Shown here: piece after piece, positions 8,050 to 17,538 of the stretch
Position numbering within the stretch: position 1 is the first letter of the stretch
Layout of the letters: each line of letters begins with the position of its first letter
Assembly (NCBI RefSeq): GCF_016817355.1
Contig: NZ_JADOTT010000002.1
Span: forward strand, 304,354-368,353
From: Maricaulis parjimensis
GTDB taxonomy: Bacteria > Pseudomonadota > Alphaproteobacteria > Caulobacterales > Maricaulaceae
Length of the DNA: 64,000 nucleotides
Reading direction: 5' to 3'
Made by a program: the position numbers and the translations under genes
Notes under the pieces: generated by a model
Databases searched by the model: none
What the model was told of the DNA's origin: nothing
What the model saw: the letters and a program-made list of their open reading frames with translations, nothing else

Positions 8050-10670
8050 GATTTGCGGGCCTTGCGCGGACGCGAGGGCTTGGTCTTGGTGTCACCCAGT
8101 TTCAGTTCGGCCAGGGCGGCAAACGGGCTGTCGGCCGGGGCCATGACGGGCTTGGCAGGTGCCGGCTTGTTCTGGCCCTGGCGGCGCGGCGCGGACTTGC
8201 CGCCGGCATTGCGCTGGGGCGGACGGCGCTTCTTGCGGTCCCAGCGTTCGCCCTCGGCCTTTTCCGGATCCGGGCCCTTCTGGATGCGCTTATAGCCCAA
8301 CGTCATCAGGACGCCGCGCATGTCCTCCACGGAACAGCCCAGCAGGGCGGTCATGTCGGCGGTCAGCGGGAAGCCCGGCTCGGTATCGGCATTGCGCGCC
8401 TCGCGCAGCGTGTCGGCGAGACGTTCCAGCATGTCAAAGCGCACGGCGCGCGGTCCGCACGGATAGAAGCCGACCATGGCATAGTCGGCGCGCGTACGGC
8501 TGCGGTCATTGGCGATCGAGGTGAGGCCCGGTGCCGGAATCCACGCCAGATCAATCTCGCCGGCATGGACCGATTGCAGCAGGGCGTTGAGACGGGCCGG
8601 GGCGGGTTTCACCAGTTCGGGCACATAGATCATGTGTTCGCCGATACGCACGCCGGCCTGGCGCAGACTGCGGCGTTCCTCTTGGTCGAGCCCTTTGACC
8701 TCTTCGGAAATCTGCGAGCGAACGAGGGCGCCGCCGGCCTCGTGCAGGCGCCAGGCGACGCCGCGGGCCGGACCGGTGAGTTCGTCCGACTGACCGGCCT
8801 CGCGCAGCTTGAAGAGCGGTGCGAGCACCGTCTCGACATGTTCGCGGACCTTGGCCTCCAGCCCGGACTGGGCCTGGACCATGGCTTCATTCGCGCCGAG
8901 ATCGCCGCCTTCCAGCTTGATGGCAGGTTTCAGCGGGGTCGGTCCGGGAATGAGCTGGGCCACGATCTCGTCATTCCAGACGATCTTGCCCTCATCGGTA
9001 AAGGTCAGTTCGGTCATGTCAGTCTTTGCCAGGGCGCGCAGGCGCCGGTTGATTTCAGGCCGCAGGGCTTTCAGTGCGGCGGACTTCAAAGTGCGGGCCT
9101 CAAGCTCGCGGCCCTCTGCATCGGGCTTGAAACGCAGCCCGTCAAGCCGTCCGACGAAGTGACCTTCAACCGTAACCTCGCCGTCACGTGATACGCCGGC
9201 CAGCAAATCGCGCTCATCGCGCAGGCTTTTGGCCAGTGCACTGGTGCGGCGGTCGACAAAGCGCTGCATGAGTTTTTCATGCAGGGCGTCGGACAGGGCG
9301 TCCTCGATTTCCCGGGTGCGGCCGCGCCAGAATTGCGGGTCGCGGGTCCAGTCGGCGCGGTGGGCGGCATAGGCCCAGGTGCGCACATGGGCGAGGCGGG
9401 CTGCCAGGGCATCGACATCGCCGGACGTCTTGTTCAACCGCTCCAGCTGCCCTTCCATCCAGGCGTCGGGCAGGACGCTGCCCGGGCCTGTCAGGTGCAG
9501 GAAAATGGATTTGATCAGGCGGGTGTGGGCGTCCAGCGTGGCCTTGCGGAAATCGGGCAGGCGGCAGGCATCCCACAAGCGGCGTACCAGGGCCGGGCTG
9601 GTCGCGCGGTCCCGGATGTCGCGGTCCGTGGCGAGAATGCCCAGGGCGCGTTCATCGATCGCCTCGCCGACGCGTTCCAGCACCGGATGGGGTGATGGCT
9701 TGCCCAGCGTGTATTGCAGCGCTTCCAGAGAGGTCTCGTCGAGATCGGGATTGCGCCATTGCAGGCGTTCCACCGGTGCGAATTCATGCGCCTCGATGGC
9801 TTCGACCACATCCGGATCGAAGGGTCGGCATTCGGCCGTCTCGCCGAAAGTGCCGTCGGACCGGAAACGGCCGGCGCGTCCGGCAATCTGGGCCAGTTCC
9901 GGCGCGGTCAGGCGGCGCCGGCGGCGGCCGTCGAACTTGCGGCTCTCGGCAAAGGCGACATGGTCGATATCCATGTTCAGCCCCATGCCGATCGCATCGG
10001 TGGCGACCAGGAAGTCCACTTCGCCGGACTGGTAGAGTTCGACCTGGGCATTGCGGGTGCGCGGCGACAATCCGCCCATCACCACGGCTGCCCCGCCACG
10101 GCGGCGACGCAACAGCTCGGCGATGGCGTAGACGGACTCGGCCGAGAAGGCGACCACAGCGGAGCGCCGGGGCAGGCGCGTCACCTTGGCCGGTCCGGCA
10201 TAGCTCAGCTGGGAGAAACGCTCCCGGAATTCCAGATCGGCCCGCGGCACCAGTTCGCGGATCATGCGGGACATGGTGCCCGCGCCCAGGATCATGGTTT
10301 CTTCCGTGCCCCGGGCGCGCAGGAGGCGGTCAGTGAAGACATGGCCGCGCTCGTGATCGGCGGCCAGCTGGACTTCGTCGATCGCCATGAAGGCGACGCG
10401 CTTGTCCATCGGCATGGCTTCGGCGGTACAGATGAAATAGCGCGCGGACGGCGGGACAATCTTTTCCTCGCCGGTGATCAGGGCCGCGGCGGCCGGGCCC
10501 TTGATCTTGACCACGCGATCATAGACTTCGCGCGCCAGAAGACGCAGCGGCAGGCCGATCATTCCGGAGGAGCGGGCCAGCATGCGCTCGACAGCGAGAT
10601 GGGTCTTACCGGTATTGGTGGGCCCCAGAGCAGCAGTGATCTGCCCCTGGCCATCATAACGCGCCAACAT
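8046..10670 (-). CDS. Suv3-like DEAD/DEAH-family RNA helicase
   Basis: 874 residues. Walker A is GPTNTGKTH (about residues 16-24), motif II is DEVQLAADHERGH, and motif VI is QIAGRAGRFRSDG, the set typical of the mitochondrial Suv3 family, whose bacterial homologues are common in alphaproteobacteria. The C-terminus becomes basic and low complexity (KKRRPPQRNAGGKSAPRRQG), probably an RNA-binding tail. The mitochondrial relative unwinds RNA for the degradosome; the bacterial role is less studied. GGAGAGG lies just before ATG 10670. It is the first gene of a coupled pair with the S4 protein. Confidence 0.88.
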   Translation of the reverse strand: MLARYDGQGQITAALGPTNTGKTHLAVERMLARSSGMIGLPLRLLAREVYDRVVKIKGPAAAALITGEEKIVPPSARYFICTAEAMPMDKRVAFMAIDEVQLAADHERGHVFTDRLLRARGTEETMILGAGTMSRMIRELVPRADLEFRERFSQLSYAGPAKVTRLPRRSAVVAFSAESVYAIAELLRRRRGGAAVVMGGLSPRTRNAQVELYQSGEVDFLVATDAIGMGLNMDIDHVAFAESRKFDGRRRRRLTAPELAQIAGRAGRFRSDGTFGETAECRPFDPDVVEAIEAHEFAPVERLQWRNPDLDETSLEALQYTLGKPSPHPVLERVGEAIDERALGILATDRDIRDRATSPALVRRLWDACRLPDFRKATLDAHTRLIKSIFLHLTGPGSVLPDAWMEGQLERLNKTSGDVDALAARLAHVRTWAYAAHRADWTRDPQFWRGRTREIEDALSDALHEKLMQRFVDRRTSALAKSLRDERDLLAGVSRDGEVTVEGHFVGRLDGLRFKPDAEGRELEARTLKSAALKALRPEINRRLRALAKTDMTELTFTDEGKIVWNDEIVAQLIPGPTPLKPAIKLEGGDLGANEAMVQAQSGLEAKVREHVETVLAPLFKLREAGQSDELTGPARGVAWRLHEAGGALVRSQISEEVKGLDQEERRSLRQAGVRIGEHMIYVPELVKPAPARLNALLQSVHAGEIDLAWIPAPGLTSIANDRSRTRADYAMVGFYPCGPRAVRFDMLERLADTLREARNADTEPGFPLTADMTALLGCSVEDMRGVLMTLGYKRIQKGPDPEKAEGERWDRKKRRPPQRNAGGKSAPRRQGQNKPAPAKPVMAPADSPFAALAELKLGDTKTKPSRPRKARKS

Positions 10671-10723
10671 GACGCCTCTCCTTAGCCCCGGCTCGCGGAC
10701 CGGGGCAAGCGCTTCAGGCCGGG

Positions 10724-11524
10724 CTAGTGCGTCTCGATGGAGCGGGCCTGTACCGTCACACCGCCAAAACCGGCATTGGTGCGGATGCGGACCGGAAGAT
10801 GGATGCGTCCGTCTTCCAGCGGGGCAAGCCAGAAGGTGATCGGATGGCTGATATCCTCCTCGGAGGGGAATTCATCCGCTTCATAGCCGGAGATCGGCTC
10901 GTAATAGGCATGGCAGACTACCGCCTCGCCGCGCCAGGCGCGGGTGCGGATAGTGTCGGTGCCGCCCGGTTCGAAGCGCAGATTATAGCGGGCGCGACCG
11001 TCAAAGACGGGCAGGCGGCCGTCGCAAACACCATTTTCGCCGGATGCGGCACCCAGCGCCATGGACAGGAGTGCGGACAGCGGATCGGAGGCGCCAGCGC
11101 GTTCCTCGTCCGTGGCGGGCGGCTCACCCATGTTTCCGAAGGGCGGATTGATGTCGGGCATGGCGACACCTTCGGGGAAGTCGATCCCGACCACGCGATT
11201 CTTCGAACTGGCATGGTTGAGGTGGCTGTAGCGCCAGGGACGCAGGGCCGAGCCCTCTCGATAGCCGGACACGCCGGCTTCGATATCGGCGTCCGTGAAC
11301 AGGGCGGCGAGGCCGGCTGCGGTGAATCGGGCCGCTGCGGTATAGTCGTGATCGGTGAACTGGCCGGAGATGGAAATGTCCGCGACCTGGAAGATCATCA
11401 CCGAACCGGAATAATGGGCGGTCACGCTGACAGATTCTGCAGAGGCCGGTGCGGCTTCGTCATCAGCCGCAATTGCCGAGCTGAGACCGAGAGCCAAGGC
11501 TACGCCAAACAACGCCTTTTTCAC
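10724..11524 (-). CDS. Exported DUF3108 protein
   Basis: 266 residues with a signal peptide (KKALFGVALALGLSSAIAA). The body matches the DUF3108 pattern: an AHYSGSVMIFQVADISISG opening, a KNRVVGIDF centre and a C-terminal beta-rich segment with ITFWLAPLEDGRIHLPVRIR. DUF3108 proteins are periplasmic and of unknown function, thought to be beta-barrel or lipocalin-like. GTG 11524 is chosen because AGGAGA precedes it at good spacing and the signal peptide begins there. It diverges from rpmB, a neighbourhood seen in Caulobacter relatives. Confidence 0.75.
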   Translation of the reverse strand: MKKALFGVALALGLSSAIAADDEAAPASAESVSVTAHYSGSVMIFQVADISISGQFTDHDYTAAARFTAAGLAALFTDADIEAGVSGYREGSALRPWRYSHLNHASSKNRVVGIDFPEGVAMPDINPPFGNMGEPPATDEERAGASDPLSALLSMALGAASGENGVCDGRLPVFDGRARYNLRFEPGGTDTIRTRAWRGEAVVCHAYYEPISGYEADEFPSEEDISHPITFWLAPLEDGRIHLPVRIRTNAGFGGVTVQARSIETH

Positions 11525-11622
11525 GAAATTCTCTCCTTGCTTGCGCCCTGCCCATAGATGGTAGGAAGTCATAGCAACTGCAATAACAGGATGAAACCGG
11601 CTGCAAGATGAACGCTCCGCGC

Positions 11623-11651
11623 TTGACGGGCTCGTTCCGCTCCGGTAATTC
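11623..11651 (+). promoter_or_regulatory. Predicted promoter of rpmB
   Basis: TTGACG at 11623-11628, a 17-bp spacer and TAATTC at 11646-11651 form a near-consensus housekeeping promoter about 65 bp before the rpmB start codon. No experimental support; read directly from the sequence. Confidence 0.5.
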
Positions 11652-11715
11652 GCCCGCTCTCGCACTGGTCGCAAGGCCGGTGTGCACGGATTGTTATACT
11701 TGAAAGGTGCGACTT

Positions 11716-12000
11716 ATGGCGCGTCGCTGCGAACTGACCGGCACGGGCGTGATGACGGGGAACAATGTCTCCCACGCTCAGAACAAAACCCGCCGCCGTT
11801 TTCTGCCGAACCTGTGCGATGTGACCCTGGCCTCTGAAAAGCTGGGTCGCAGCTTCAAACTGCGCATTGCCGCGAAAGCCCTGCGTTCCGTCGACCATGT
11901 CGGCGGCCTGGACGCTTTCCTGCTGAAGGCCCGTGACGAGAAGCTCTCGGATCGTGCCCTGAAGATCAAGCGCGAGCTGAAGAAGGCCAACGCGGCCTAA
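11716..12000 (+). CDS. rpmB: 50S ribosomal protein L28
   Basis: 94 residues matching L28 throughout: [33 protein letters not shown] and the basic C-terminus [15 protein letters not shown]. It is a component of the large ribosomal subunit near the E-site. ATG 11716 is the conserved start; the frame can be extended to GTG 11707 but family members begin MARRC. It is monocistronic, with its own promoter and a strong terminator. Confidence 0.98.
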   Translation: MARRCELTGTGVMTGNNVSHAQNKTRRRFLPNLCDVTLASEKLGRSFKLRIAAKALRSVDHVGGLDAFLLKARDEKLSDRALKIKRELKKANAA

Positions 12001-12026
12001 GCCAACCGGCTCTTCACGATCATGAT

Positions 12027-12060
12027 CAACGCCCGCTGCTTGCAGCGGGCGTTGTCGTTT
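12027..12060 (+). terminator. Rho-independent terminator of rpmB
   Basis: A perfect 12-bp stem (12027-12038 with 12043-12054, arms CAACGCCCGCTG/CAGCGGGCGTTG) has loop CTTG and is followed by TCGTTT. Confidence 0.8.
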
Positions 12061-12104
12061 GTGCGCCTGCCCGCTAGCCTCGCCACAGTTTTGGGGAGGC
12101 CGGC

Positions 12105-13883
12105 ATGATTCATCTTCGTTCCATCGCAGTATCTTTGAGTGTCCTGGCGCTGGCCGCCTGTGGCGGACAGCCGCAAGAGGCACCCCCTGAACCGGCGTCC
12201 GAACCGGCTGCAGCACCGGCCAGCGAACCGGCCAACGAACCGGCGGGCATCGCGGCGGCGGATGCGGTCTTCTGGGGTGGGGCGATCTACACGGCCAATG
12301 ATGCGCGCCCGACCGTCGGCGCCGTTGCCATTGCAGACGGGCGTATCGTCTTTGCCGGTCCCGAAGCCGGGGCCTCGGTCTGGATGGGGCCGGAAACCCG
12401 GATCGTCGATCTCAATGGCGGGGCCATGTATCCCGGTTTCACTGACAGCCATATCCATGTGATGGGCGTGGGTGAGCGCGAGCGCAATCTCAACCTGGAT
12501 GATGTCCTCTCCATCGCCGAACTGGTCGCCCGCGTGGAAGCTGCCGTCGTGCAGGCCTCGCCGGGCAGTGTGGTGACCGGCCGTGGCTGGATCGAGACGC
12601 ACTGGCCGGAGGGGCGTTTCCCCAACCGCCAGGATCTCGACGCCATCTCACCGGACAATCCGGTCATCCTGACCCGGGCCGACGGCCATGCCCTTGTCGC
12701 CAACTCCGCCGCCCTGGAGGCTGCCGGCATCACGCGTGACAGTGTGGCACCGTCGGGCGGGGAAATCCTGTTCGACGATGAAGGCGAGCCGACCGGCATG
12801 CTGATTGACACGGCCATGTATCCGATGGGCGCGCTGATCACGGAGCCGGAGGGTGATGAGCGCGGCGATATCTATGCCGAGGGTGCGATGCGCCTGGCGT
12901 CGCTGGGCTGGACGGGCGCCCATGACATGTCGGTGCCTTACACGGATGTCGAGATCATCGAAGGCCTCGCCGAAGATGACCGTCTTCCGATCCGCACCTA
13001 TATCTCCATCGGGCCGGACGGCTATTCCTGGCTGGCCCCGCAGACGCCGCGCATCGCCGATGATGGCCGGGTGATCACCCGTTCCGTGAAACTCTACATG
13101 GATGGCGCGCTGGGTTCGCGGGGCGCGGCTCTGCTGGAACCCTATGCCGACCGTCCGGAAACCTCCGGCCTGGCAATTGCCGAAGCGGATGAGACGATCA
13201 GCATGATGACCCAGGCCCTGCGCGACGGCGTGCAGGTCAATGTCCACGCCATTGGCGACCGCGGGAACCGGCATTTGCTGGACTGGGTGGAAGAGGCGCT
13301 GGGCCAGGTCTCCGAGGATGACCGCGCCGTGACGGATTATCGCTGGCGCGACGAGCACAGCCAGATCATCGATCCGGCGGACATTCCGCGCTTTGCCGAA
13401 TTGGGCGTGATCGCCTCCTTCCAGCCCTCCCACGCGATCGGCGATCTCCACTTCGCCCCGGACCGTCTGGGTGATGATCGTCTGGTCGGGGCCTATGCCT
13501 GGCAGAGCCTGCTGGATGCCGGCGCCCACATCACCGGCGGTTCCGATGCGCCGGTGGAGCAGGGTGATCCGCGGATCGAATTCTACGCCGCCGTCGCCCG
13601 CGCCGACCTGTCCGGTTTCCAGGGCGATAACTGGCATGCCGAGGAGGCACTATCCCGCGAGGACGCGCTCAAATTCTTCACCATCTGGCCGGCCTATGCC
13701 TCCTTCCGCGAGGACGAGCTGGGCACGATCGAGGAAGGCAAGCGCGCCGACTTCACCATTTTCTCCGCCGACATCATGACCATCCCAGCCGAGGACATCC
13801 TCACCGTGGAGCCCTGGATGACCGTGGTTGATGGCGAAGTCGTCTGGGAAAGCCCCTACAGCTTCCATCACGGCGAGGAGTAG
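12105..13883 (+). CDS. Amidohydrolase lipoprotein (YtcJ-like)
   Basis: 592 residues. A lipoprotein signal ends at LALAACGG; it is followed by a Pro/Glu/Ala-rich linker with repeated EPA units (about residues 27-48). The amidohydrolase domain has the metal motif GFTDSHIHVM (His116 and His118), later His in VNVHAIGDRG and DEHSQIID, and the catalytic Asp in GGSDAPVE. The family (amidohydrolase_3) hydrolyses amide-like bonds in varied, mostly unknown substrates. It is probably membrane-tethered and faces the periplasm. It stands alone in its transcription unit. Confidence 0.87.
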   Translation: MIHLRSIAVSLSVLALAACGGQPQEAPPEPASEPAAAPASEPANEPAGIAAADAVFWGGAIYTANDARPTVGAVAIADGRIVFAGPEAGASVWMGPETRIVDLNGGAMYPGFTDSHIHVMGVGERERNLNLDDVLSIAELVARVEAAVVQASPGSVVTGRGWIETHWPEGRFPNRQDLDAISPDNPVILTRADGHALVANSAALEAAGITRDSVAPSGGEILFDDEGEPTGMLIDTAMYPMGALITEPEGDERGDIYAEGAMRLASLGWTGAHDMSVPYTDVEIIEGLAEDDRLPIRTYISIGPDGYSWLAPQTPRIADDGRVITRSVKLYMDGALGSRGAALLEPYADRPETSGLAIAEADETISMMTQALRDGVQVNVHAIGDRGNRHLLDWVEEALGQVSEDDRAVTDYRWRDEHSQIIDPADIPRFAELGVIASFQPSHAIGDLHFAPDRLGDDRLVGAYAWQSLLDAGAHITGGSDAPVEQGDPRIEFYAAVARADLSGFQGDNWHAEEALSREDALKFFTIWPAYASFREDELGTIEEGKRADFTIFSADIMTIPAEDILTVEPWMTVVDGEVVWESPYSFHHGEE

Positions 13884-13898
13884 GGGGTACCCGCTTGC

Positions 13899-13928
13899 GG
13901 GGGTGTTCATGACAAGCTCAACACCCCC
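13899..13928 (+). terminator. Stem-loop after the amidohydrolase gene (possible terminator)
   Basis: Perfect 9-bp arms GGGGGTGTT (13899-13907) and AACACCCCC (13920-13928) with a 12-base loop lie 16 bp after the amidohydrolase stop codon. There is no T-run, so the terminator call is tentative. Confidence 0.4.
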
Positions 13929-13947
13929 CTTCTCCCCGGGGAGAAGG
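13928..13947. repeat. 20-bp perfect palindrome in an interspersed-repeat-like block
   Basis: The two arms CCTTCTCCCC and GGGGAGAAGG are perfectly complementary. Directly after it lies a smaller hairpin, GCCGC-GTA-GCGGC, then GATGAGGGGG. This arrangement is familiar from short dispersed intergenic repeats in many proteobacterial genomes; that comparison is from memory. Confidence 0.6.
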
Positions 13948-14301
13948 TGCCGCGTAGCGGCGGATGAGGGGGATTGGCGAGGTCTTCGTGATTATCGGCC
14001 AGCACCGGGATTTCCCCCTCTCCCGGCGCATGCGCGCCACCCTCTCCCTCAAGGGAGGGGGTGTGGCGTCGAGCCCAACTTATCCCCACCCTGAAAACCT
14101 GTGAGAGACTCCTCCTCGACGTCCGGGAAGAGAGGCATGAGCTCAGTCCCTTGTGCCCGGAGGTTTGCGGAGCCTGTCCGCGCGAGGGGGTGACATCCCA
14201 AGCACCGGCAGGGCGTCCGGCCCGGTCTGACGGCACTAAACGCCCGACCCGAATACCGGCCGGATTGGAAACGGGGGCGAGAGCGTTCGGGAAATCTCCG
14301 C

Positions 14302-14372
14302 GTGCGGGAGGCAGTCGCCTGTCACACACACTTAGAAAACACGCCGGCACGGCAGTCGCCGGCCTCCCGCAC
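14302..14372. repeat. Inverted-repeat unit with internal direct repeats
   Basis: Arms GTGCGGGAGGC (14302-14312) and GCCTCCCGCAC (14362-14372) are perfect inverted repeats 49 bp apart. Each arm is next to an internal copy of GCAGTCGCC (14311-14319 and 14352-14360, in the same direction). No coding frame is seen between them. It could be a minute non-autonomous element or a structured transcript. Confidence 0.5.
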
Positions 14373-14558
14373 ACCTCTCATACCGCCAGACGGAAACGCC
14401 GTGGCGCTGAAAGCCGTGAAACACAAATGCATTTTCCCCGGACTTGTTCCGGGGCCCACCGAAGGTGCCGCATCCTCATCCTGTGAAAAGTCGAAACGCC
14501 CTGTCGGCCCCGGGACTGCGCCCGGGGGAAATGGAGAAGGATGCCCCAGGCCCCGCCT

Positions 14559-15518
14559 CTATTCCTCCACCGCGAAGGCGAGCAGGAGCGTGCGCTGGTT
14601 GTCGGAGAAATTGTCGTCAGAGAGGATGAGAAGGAGGGTTTCGCCTTCGCGTTCGATGACGGCAATGCCTTCGAAATTGTCGACAATCATGGGCGGGTCC
14701 AGCGCGCCGATCGTCTCGGCCTGGAGAGGCCAGGGTGAGAGCTCGGTCGCTGCGAAACGGCGGATGCGGATCCGGTTACCGACGTCGCGGGCCCAGAAGC
14801 GTTCCAGCGCATAGACCTCGCCGTCATGCACGGCGAGACCGGTCAGGCCGAAAGTTGGTGTCGGCGTGATCCGGTTGTCGTCCCATTCCCCGGCCAGGGG
14901 CAGACGCCAGATCGTGTGATTGGGCAGGAAGGTGGACGGGTATTCCACACCGGCGATGATGCTGCGGTCCGGCAGGCGGGCCAGGCTTTCCAGCCCCTGG
15001 TTATTGCCCAGATATTGTGCGGCGTCCGGGGTGGAGAAGGGGCGGGGAAGGGCGGTTTCCGTACCGCTCCAATCCTCGCCGATCGGGTAGGCCCAGATCC
15101 GGTGCTCGCGTTCGAAGGAGACCAGATAGTCCGGCCCATAGCCGCGGGTCAGGCCCTCGCTGTCGGCCATGCGGCCTTCCAGCGGTTCACCGTCCGGATC
15201 GAGCATCGCGTCGATCCGGATATTGCGGACATTGGCGAGTTCATTGGTCTCGGTCCAGACGATCTCTGCCTTCACCCACCAGGCGCTGTCGGAAATGGCC
15301 AGCATCCGGGACCCGTCGTCCGACAGCTCTAGTGCAGAAAGTCCGCCAAAGCCCTCATGATCCATCTCGATGGACACGCCGCCGCGATAGACCAGCTGGC
15401 CGGCGCGGGTGACTGACGGATCGGGCGACAGCGCGACCGGCGTGACGGTCTGGGCAAGGGCCATGGCTGGAAGGGTGAGGCAGGCCAGGCACGCCATGAT
15501 CAGGGAAGTGTGGTGCAT
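14559..15518 (-). CDS. Exported esterase-like phytase-domain protein
   Basis: 319 residues with a signal peptide ending at LPAMALAQ. The sequence matches the 'esterase-like activity of phytase' beta-propeller-like family: GGLSALELSDDGSRMLAISD, the SEGLTRGYGPDYLVSFEREH region, NNQGLESLARLPDRSIIAGVE and the closing DNFEGIAVIEREGETLLLIL. The activity in this organism is unknown; phosphoesterase or calcium-dependent hydrolase is plausible. ATG 15518 is chosen from the signal peptide; the open frame upstream runs into cobT. It follows cobT by 19 bp and is likely co-transcribed with it. Confidence 0.8.
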   Translation of the reverse strand: MHHTSLIMACLACLTLPAMALAQTVTPVALSPDPSVTRAGQLVYRGGVSIEMDHEGFGGLSALELSDDGSRMLAISDSAWWVKAEIVWTETNELANVRNIRIDAMLDPDGEPLEGRMADSEGLTRGYGPDYLVSFEREHRIWAYPIGEDWSGTETALPRPFSTPDAAQYLGNNQGLESLARLPDRSIIAGVEYPSTFLPNHTIWRLPLAGEWDDNRITPTPTFGLTGLAVHDGEVYALERFWARDVGNRIRIRRFAATELSPWPLQAETIGALDPPMIVDNFEGIAVIEREGETLLLILSDDNFSDNQRTLLLAFAVEE

Positions 15519-15537
15519 GCCCTGTTCCTTTGTGTGA

Positions 15538-17451
15538 TCAGCGGCCGCCGGACAGGCTGGCCCAGTCGGCGCGTTTGAGGCCGGCCATCGGCCCGCCTTG
15601 CACGGAGCCGAAGCCGCCGCCCTTGCCGCCATCCTCGTCGAACAGGGCGGCGAGCTGGTCGGTGATCGCCCCGCCCAACTGGTCGACATCATTGATGGTG
15701 ACGGCGCGCTTGTACCAGCGGGTCACGTCATGGCCGATGCCGATGGCGAGGAGTTCAACCTCGGACCGGTTCTCGATCTGGGCGATGGTCTCGCGCAGAT
15801 GGCGTTCCAGATAACCGGCGGAATTGGCGGACTGGGTGCCGTCATCCACCGGCGCGCCATCGGAAATGACCATCAGGATGCGGCGCTGTTCAGGCCGCGC
15901 GCCGAGGCGTTTCCAGGCCCATTGCAGGGCCTCGCCGTCGATGTTTTCCTTGAGCAGGCCCTCGCGCATCATCAGGCCGAGATTGACCCGGGCGCGGCGC
16001 CAGGGTGTGTCCGCCGATTTGTAGATGATGTGGCGAAGGTCATTGAGCCGGCCCGGCTGGGGCGGTTTGCCCATGGCCAGCCACTTCTCTTTCGACCGTC
16101 CGCCTTTCCAGGCCTTGGTGGTGAAGCCGAGAATTTCGGTCTTCACGCCGCAGCGTTCCAGCGTACGGGCCAGGATATCGGCGCAGGCGGCCGCAACCAT
16201 GATGGGACGGCCGCGCATCGAGCCGGAATTGTCCAGCAGGAGGGTGACGATCGTATCGCGGAATTCGGTGTCGCTTTCCTGCTTGTAGGAGAGCGGCAGG
16301 GTCGGGTCGGCGATGACGCGGGCCAGACGGGACCCGTCCAGCACGCCTTCTTCCAGATCGAATTTCCAGGCGCGTTCCTGCTGCGCCATCAGGCGGCGTT
16401 GCAGACGGTTGGCCAGACGGCCGACCACCTGGTCCATGCCCTTGAGTGTGTTGTCGAGATATCTGCGCAAGCGCTCCAGCTCTTCCGCATCACACAGGTC
16501 AGGGGCCTGGATGACCTCGTCATACTCGCGTGTGAAGACCTTGTAGGCCTTGGCATTTGTGTCGGCGGAGGGCTGCCAGTTCGGGCGCATCGCCGTTTGG
16601 GCGGCGCCTTCATCATCCATGGCATCAACCCGGGTATCGGCATCCTCGCCGTCCGCATTGATCTCGTCCTCGTCACCCGCCTCACCGGACGCGTCCGGTG
16701 TGTCAGGCTGTTCGGACTGGTCGCCGGGATTTTCCTCGTCCTGGTCGCCGGTGCGCTGTTCGCGGTCGACGCCCTCATCCTCATCATCGGGATTGTCGCT
16801 GTCTTCCGGGTCGCCGCCCAGTTCATCAGCCAGATCAAGATCCTGAATCACGGTCCGCAGAAGCTCGGCAAAGGCCTCCTGATCGTTCGCATTCTTGGCG
16901 AGGGCGTCCAGCGAATCGCCGGCCATGTCCTCGATCTGCTCACGCCAGAGCGTCATCAGCCCGGTGGCTTCCGGAGGCGTTTCGCGGCCGGTCACGCGTT
17001 CGCGGACCAGCATGGCGATGGCCTCTTCCATGGGGGCGGCCTGGCGTTCCGTAACGGCCTGCCAGCCCTTCTGGCGGCAGCGGGCGATCAGGGCCGCGTC
17101 GAGATTGTCGCCCATGCCCTTCATGTCGCGCGCGCCGATCCCCTCAACGCGGGCCTGTTCGGCCGCATTGAAGATCGCGCGGGCGGTGGCACCGGAGGGC
17201 AGGCCCTTCACATGGGCCGCTTCATCATGATGGGCGAGGCGCAGGGCGAGGGCATCAGCCCGGCCGCGAACCGTCGCCGCCGCTTCGGGCGAAGGTCTGG
17301 TGCCCGGATTGGGCAGAACAATGCGCCCGCCGGACAGACCGGCAATCTCGCCGCCGAAGCGGATATCCAATTCCTTGTCGCCTGCCACGGCACGCGTGGT
17401 GATGGTCAGGGCGCGCTTGAACGCATCGGGATCGGAAGGCGGCTGGCTCAT
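15538..17451 (-). CDS. cobT: Cobaltochelatase subunit CobT
   Basis: 637 residues. The N-terminal CobT domain is followed by a very acidic linker (about residues 205-290, dominated by Asp/Glu) and a C-terminal von Willebrand A domain with the MIDAS motif [11 protein letters not shown] and later [11 protein letters not shown]. With CobS and CobN, CobT inserts Co2+ into hydrogenobyrinic diamide in aerobic B12 synthesis. No other cob synthesis gene lies in the window except cobS, which is 7.4 kb away rather than adjacent as is usual. ATG 17451 ([11 protein letters not shown]) is the family-like start. Confidence 0.93.
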   Translation of the reverse strand: MSQPPSDPDAFKRALTITTRAVAGDKELDIRFGGEIAGLSGGRIVLPNPGTRPSPEAAATVRGRADALALRLAHHDEAAHVKGLPSGATARAIFNAAEQARVEGIGARDMKGMGDNLDAALIARCRQKGWQAVTERQAAPMEEAIAMLVRERVTGRETPPEATGLMTLWREQIEDMAGDSLDALAKNANDQEAFAELLRTVIQDLDLADELGGDPEDSDNPDDEDEGVDREQRTGDQDEENPGDQSEQPDTPDASGEAGDEDEINADGEDADTRVDAMDDEGAAQTAMRPNWQPSADTNAKAYKVFTREYDEVIQAPDLCDAEELERLRRYLDNTLKGMDQVVGRLANRLQRRLMAQQERAWKFDLEEGVLDGSRLARVIADPTLPLSYKQESDTEFRDTIVTLLLDNSGSMRGRPIMVAAACADILARTLERCGVKTEILGFTTKAWKGGRSKEKWLAMGKPPQPGRLNDLRHIIYKSADTPWRRARVNLGLMMREGLLKENIDGEALQWAWKRLGARPEQRRILMVISDGAPVDDGTQSANSAGYLERHLRETIAQIENRSEVELLAIGIGHDVTRWYKRAVTINDVDQLGGAITDQLAALFDEDGGKGGGFGSVQGGPMAGLKRADWASLSGGR

Positions 17452-17538
17452 GGCCAACAAACTAATCGATCCGCCTGAAATTGCGAGTGTTGAGCCTGCC
17501 GGTCAGACCATCGGTCGCAGCTGCCGGCACCCGCAAGC

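Larger units (their letters stand above)
13884..14558. other. 675-bp non-coding stretch rich in palindromes
   Basis: No credible gene is seen on either strand. The stretch holds at least six separate inverted repeats: a terminator-like stem at 13899-13928, a 20-bp palindrome centred on CCCCGGGG at 13928-13947, a long imperfect hairpin at 14035-14068, 11-bp arms at 14302-14312/14362-14372, a CCCCGGA...TCCGGGG hairpin near 14437-14455, and CCCCGGG...CCCGGGG near 14506-14525. Several resemble interspersed palindromic elements common between genes of alphaproteobacteria. Confidence 0.6.

Noticed and set aside
15598-17478. A 626-codon plus-strand frame opposite cobT.
   Set aside because: Mirror of the cobT coding strand, with no recognisable motif or ribosome site.
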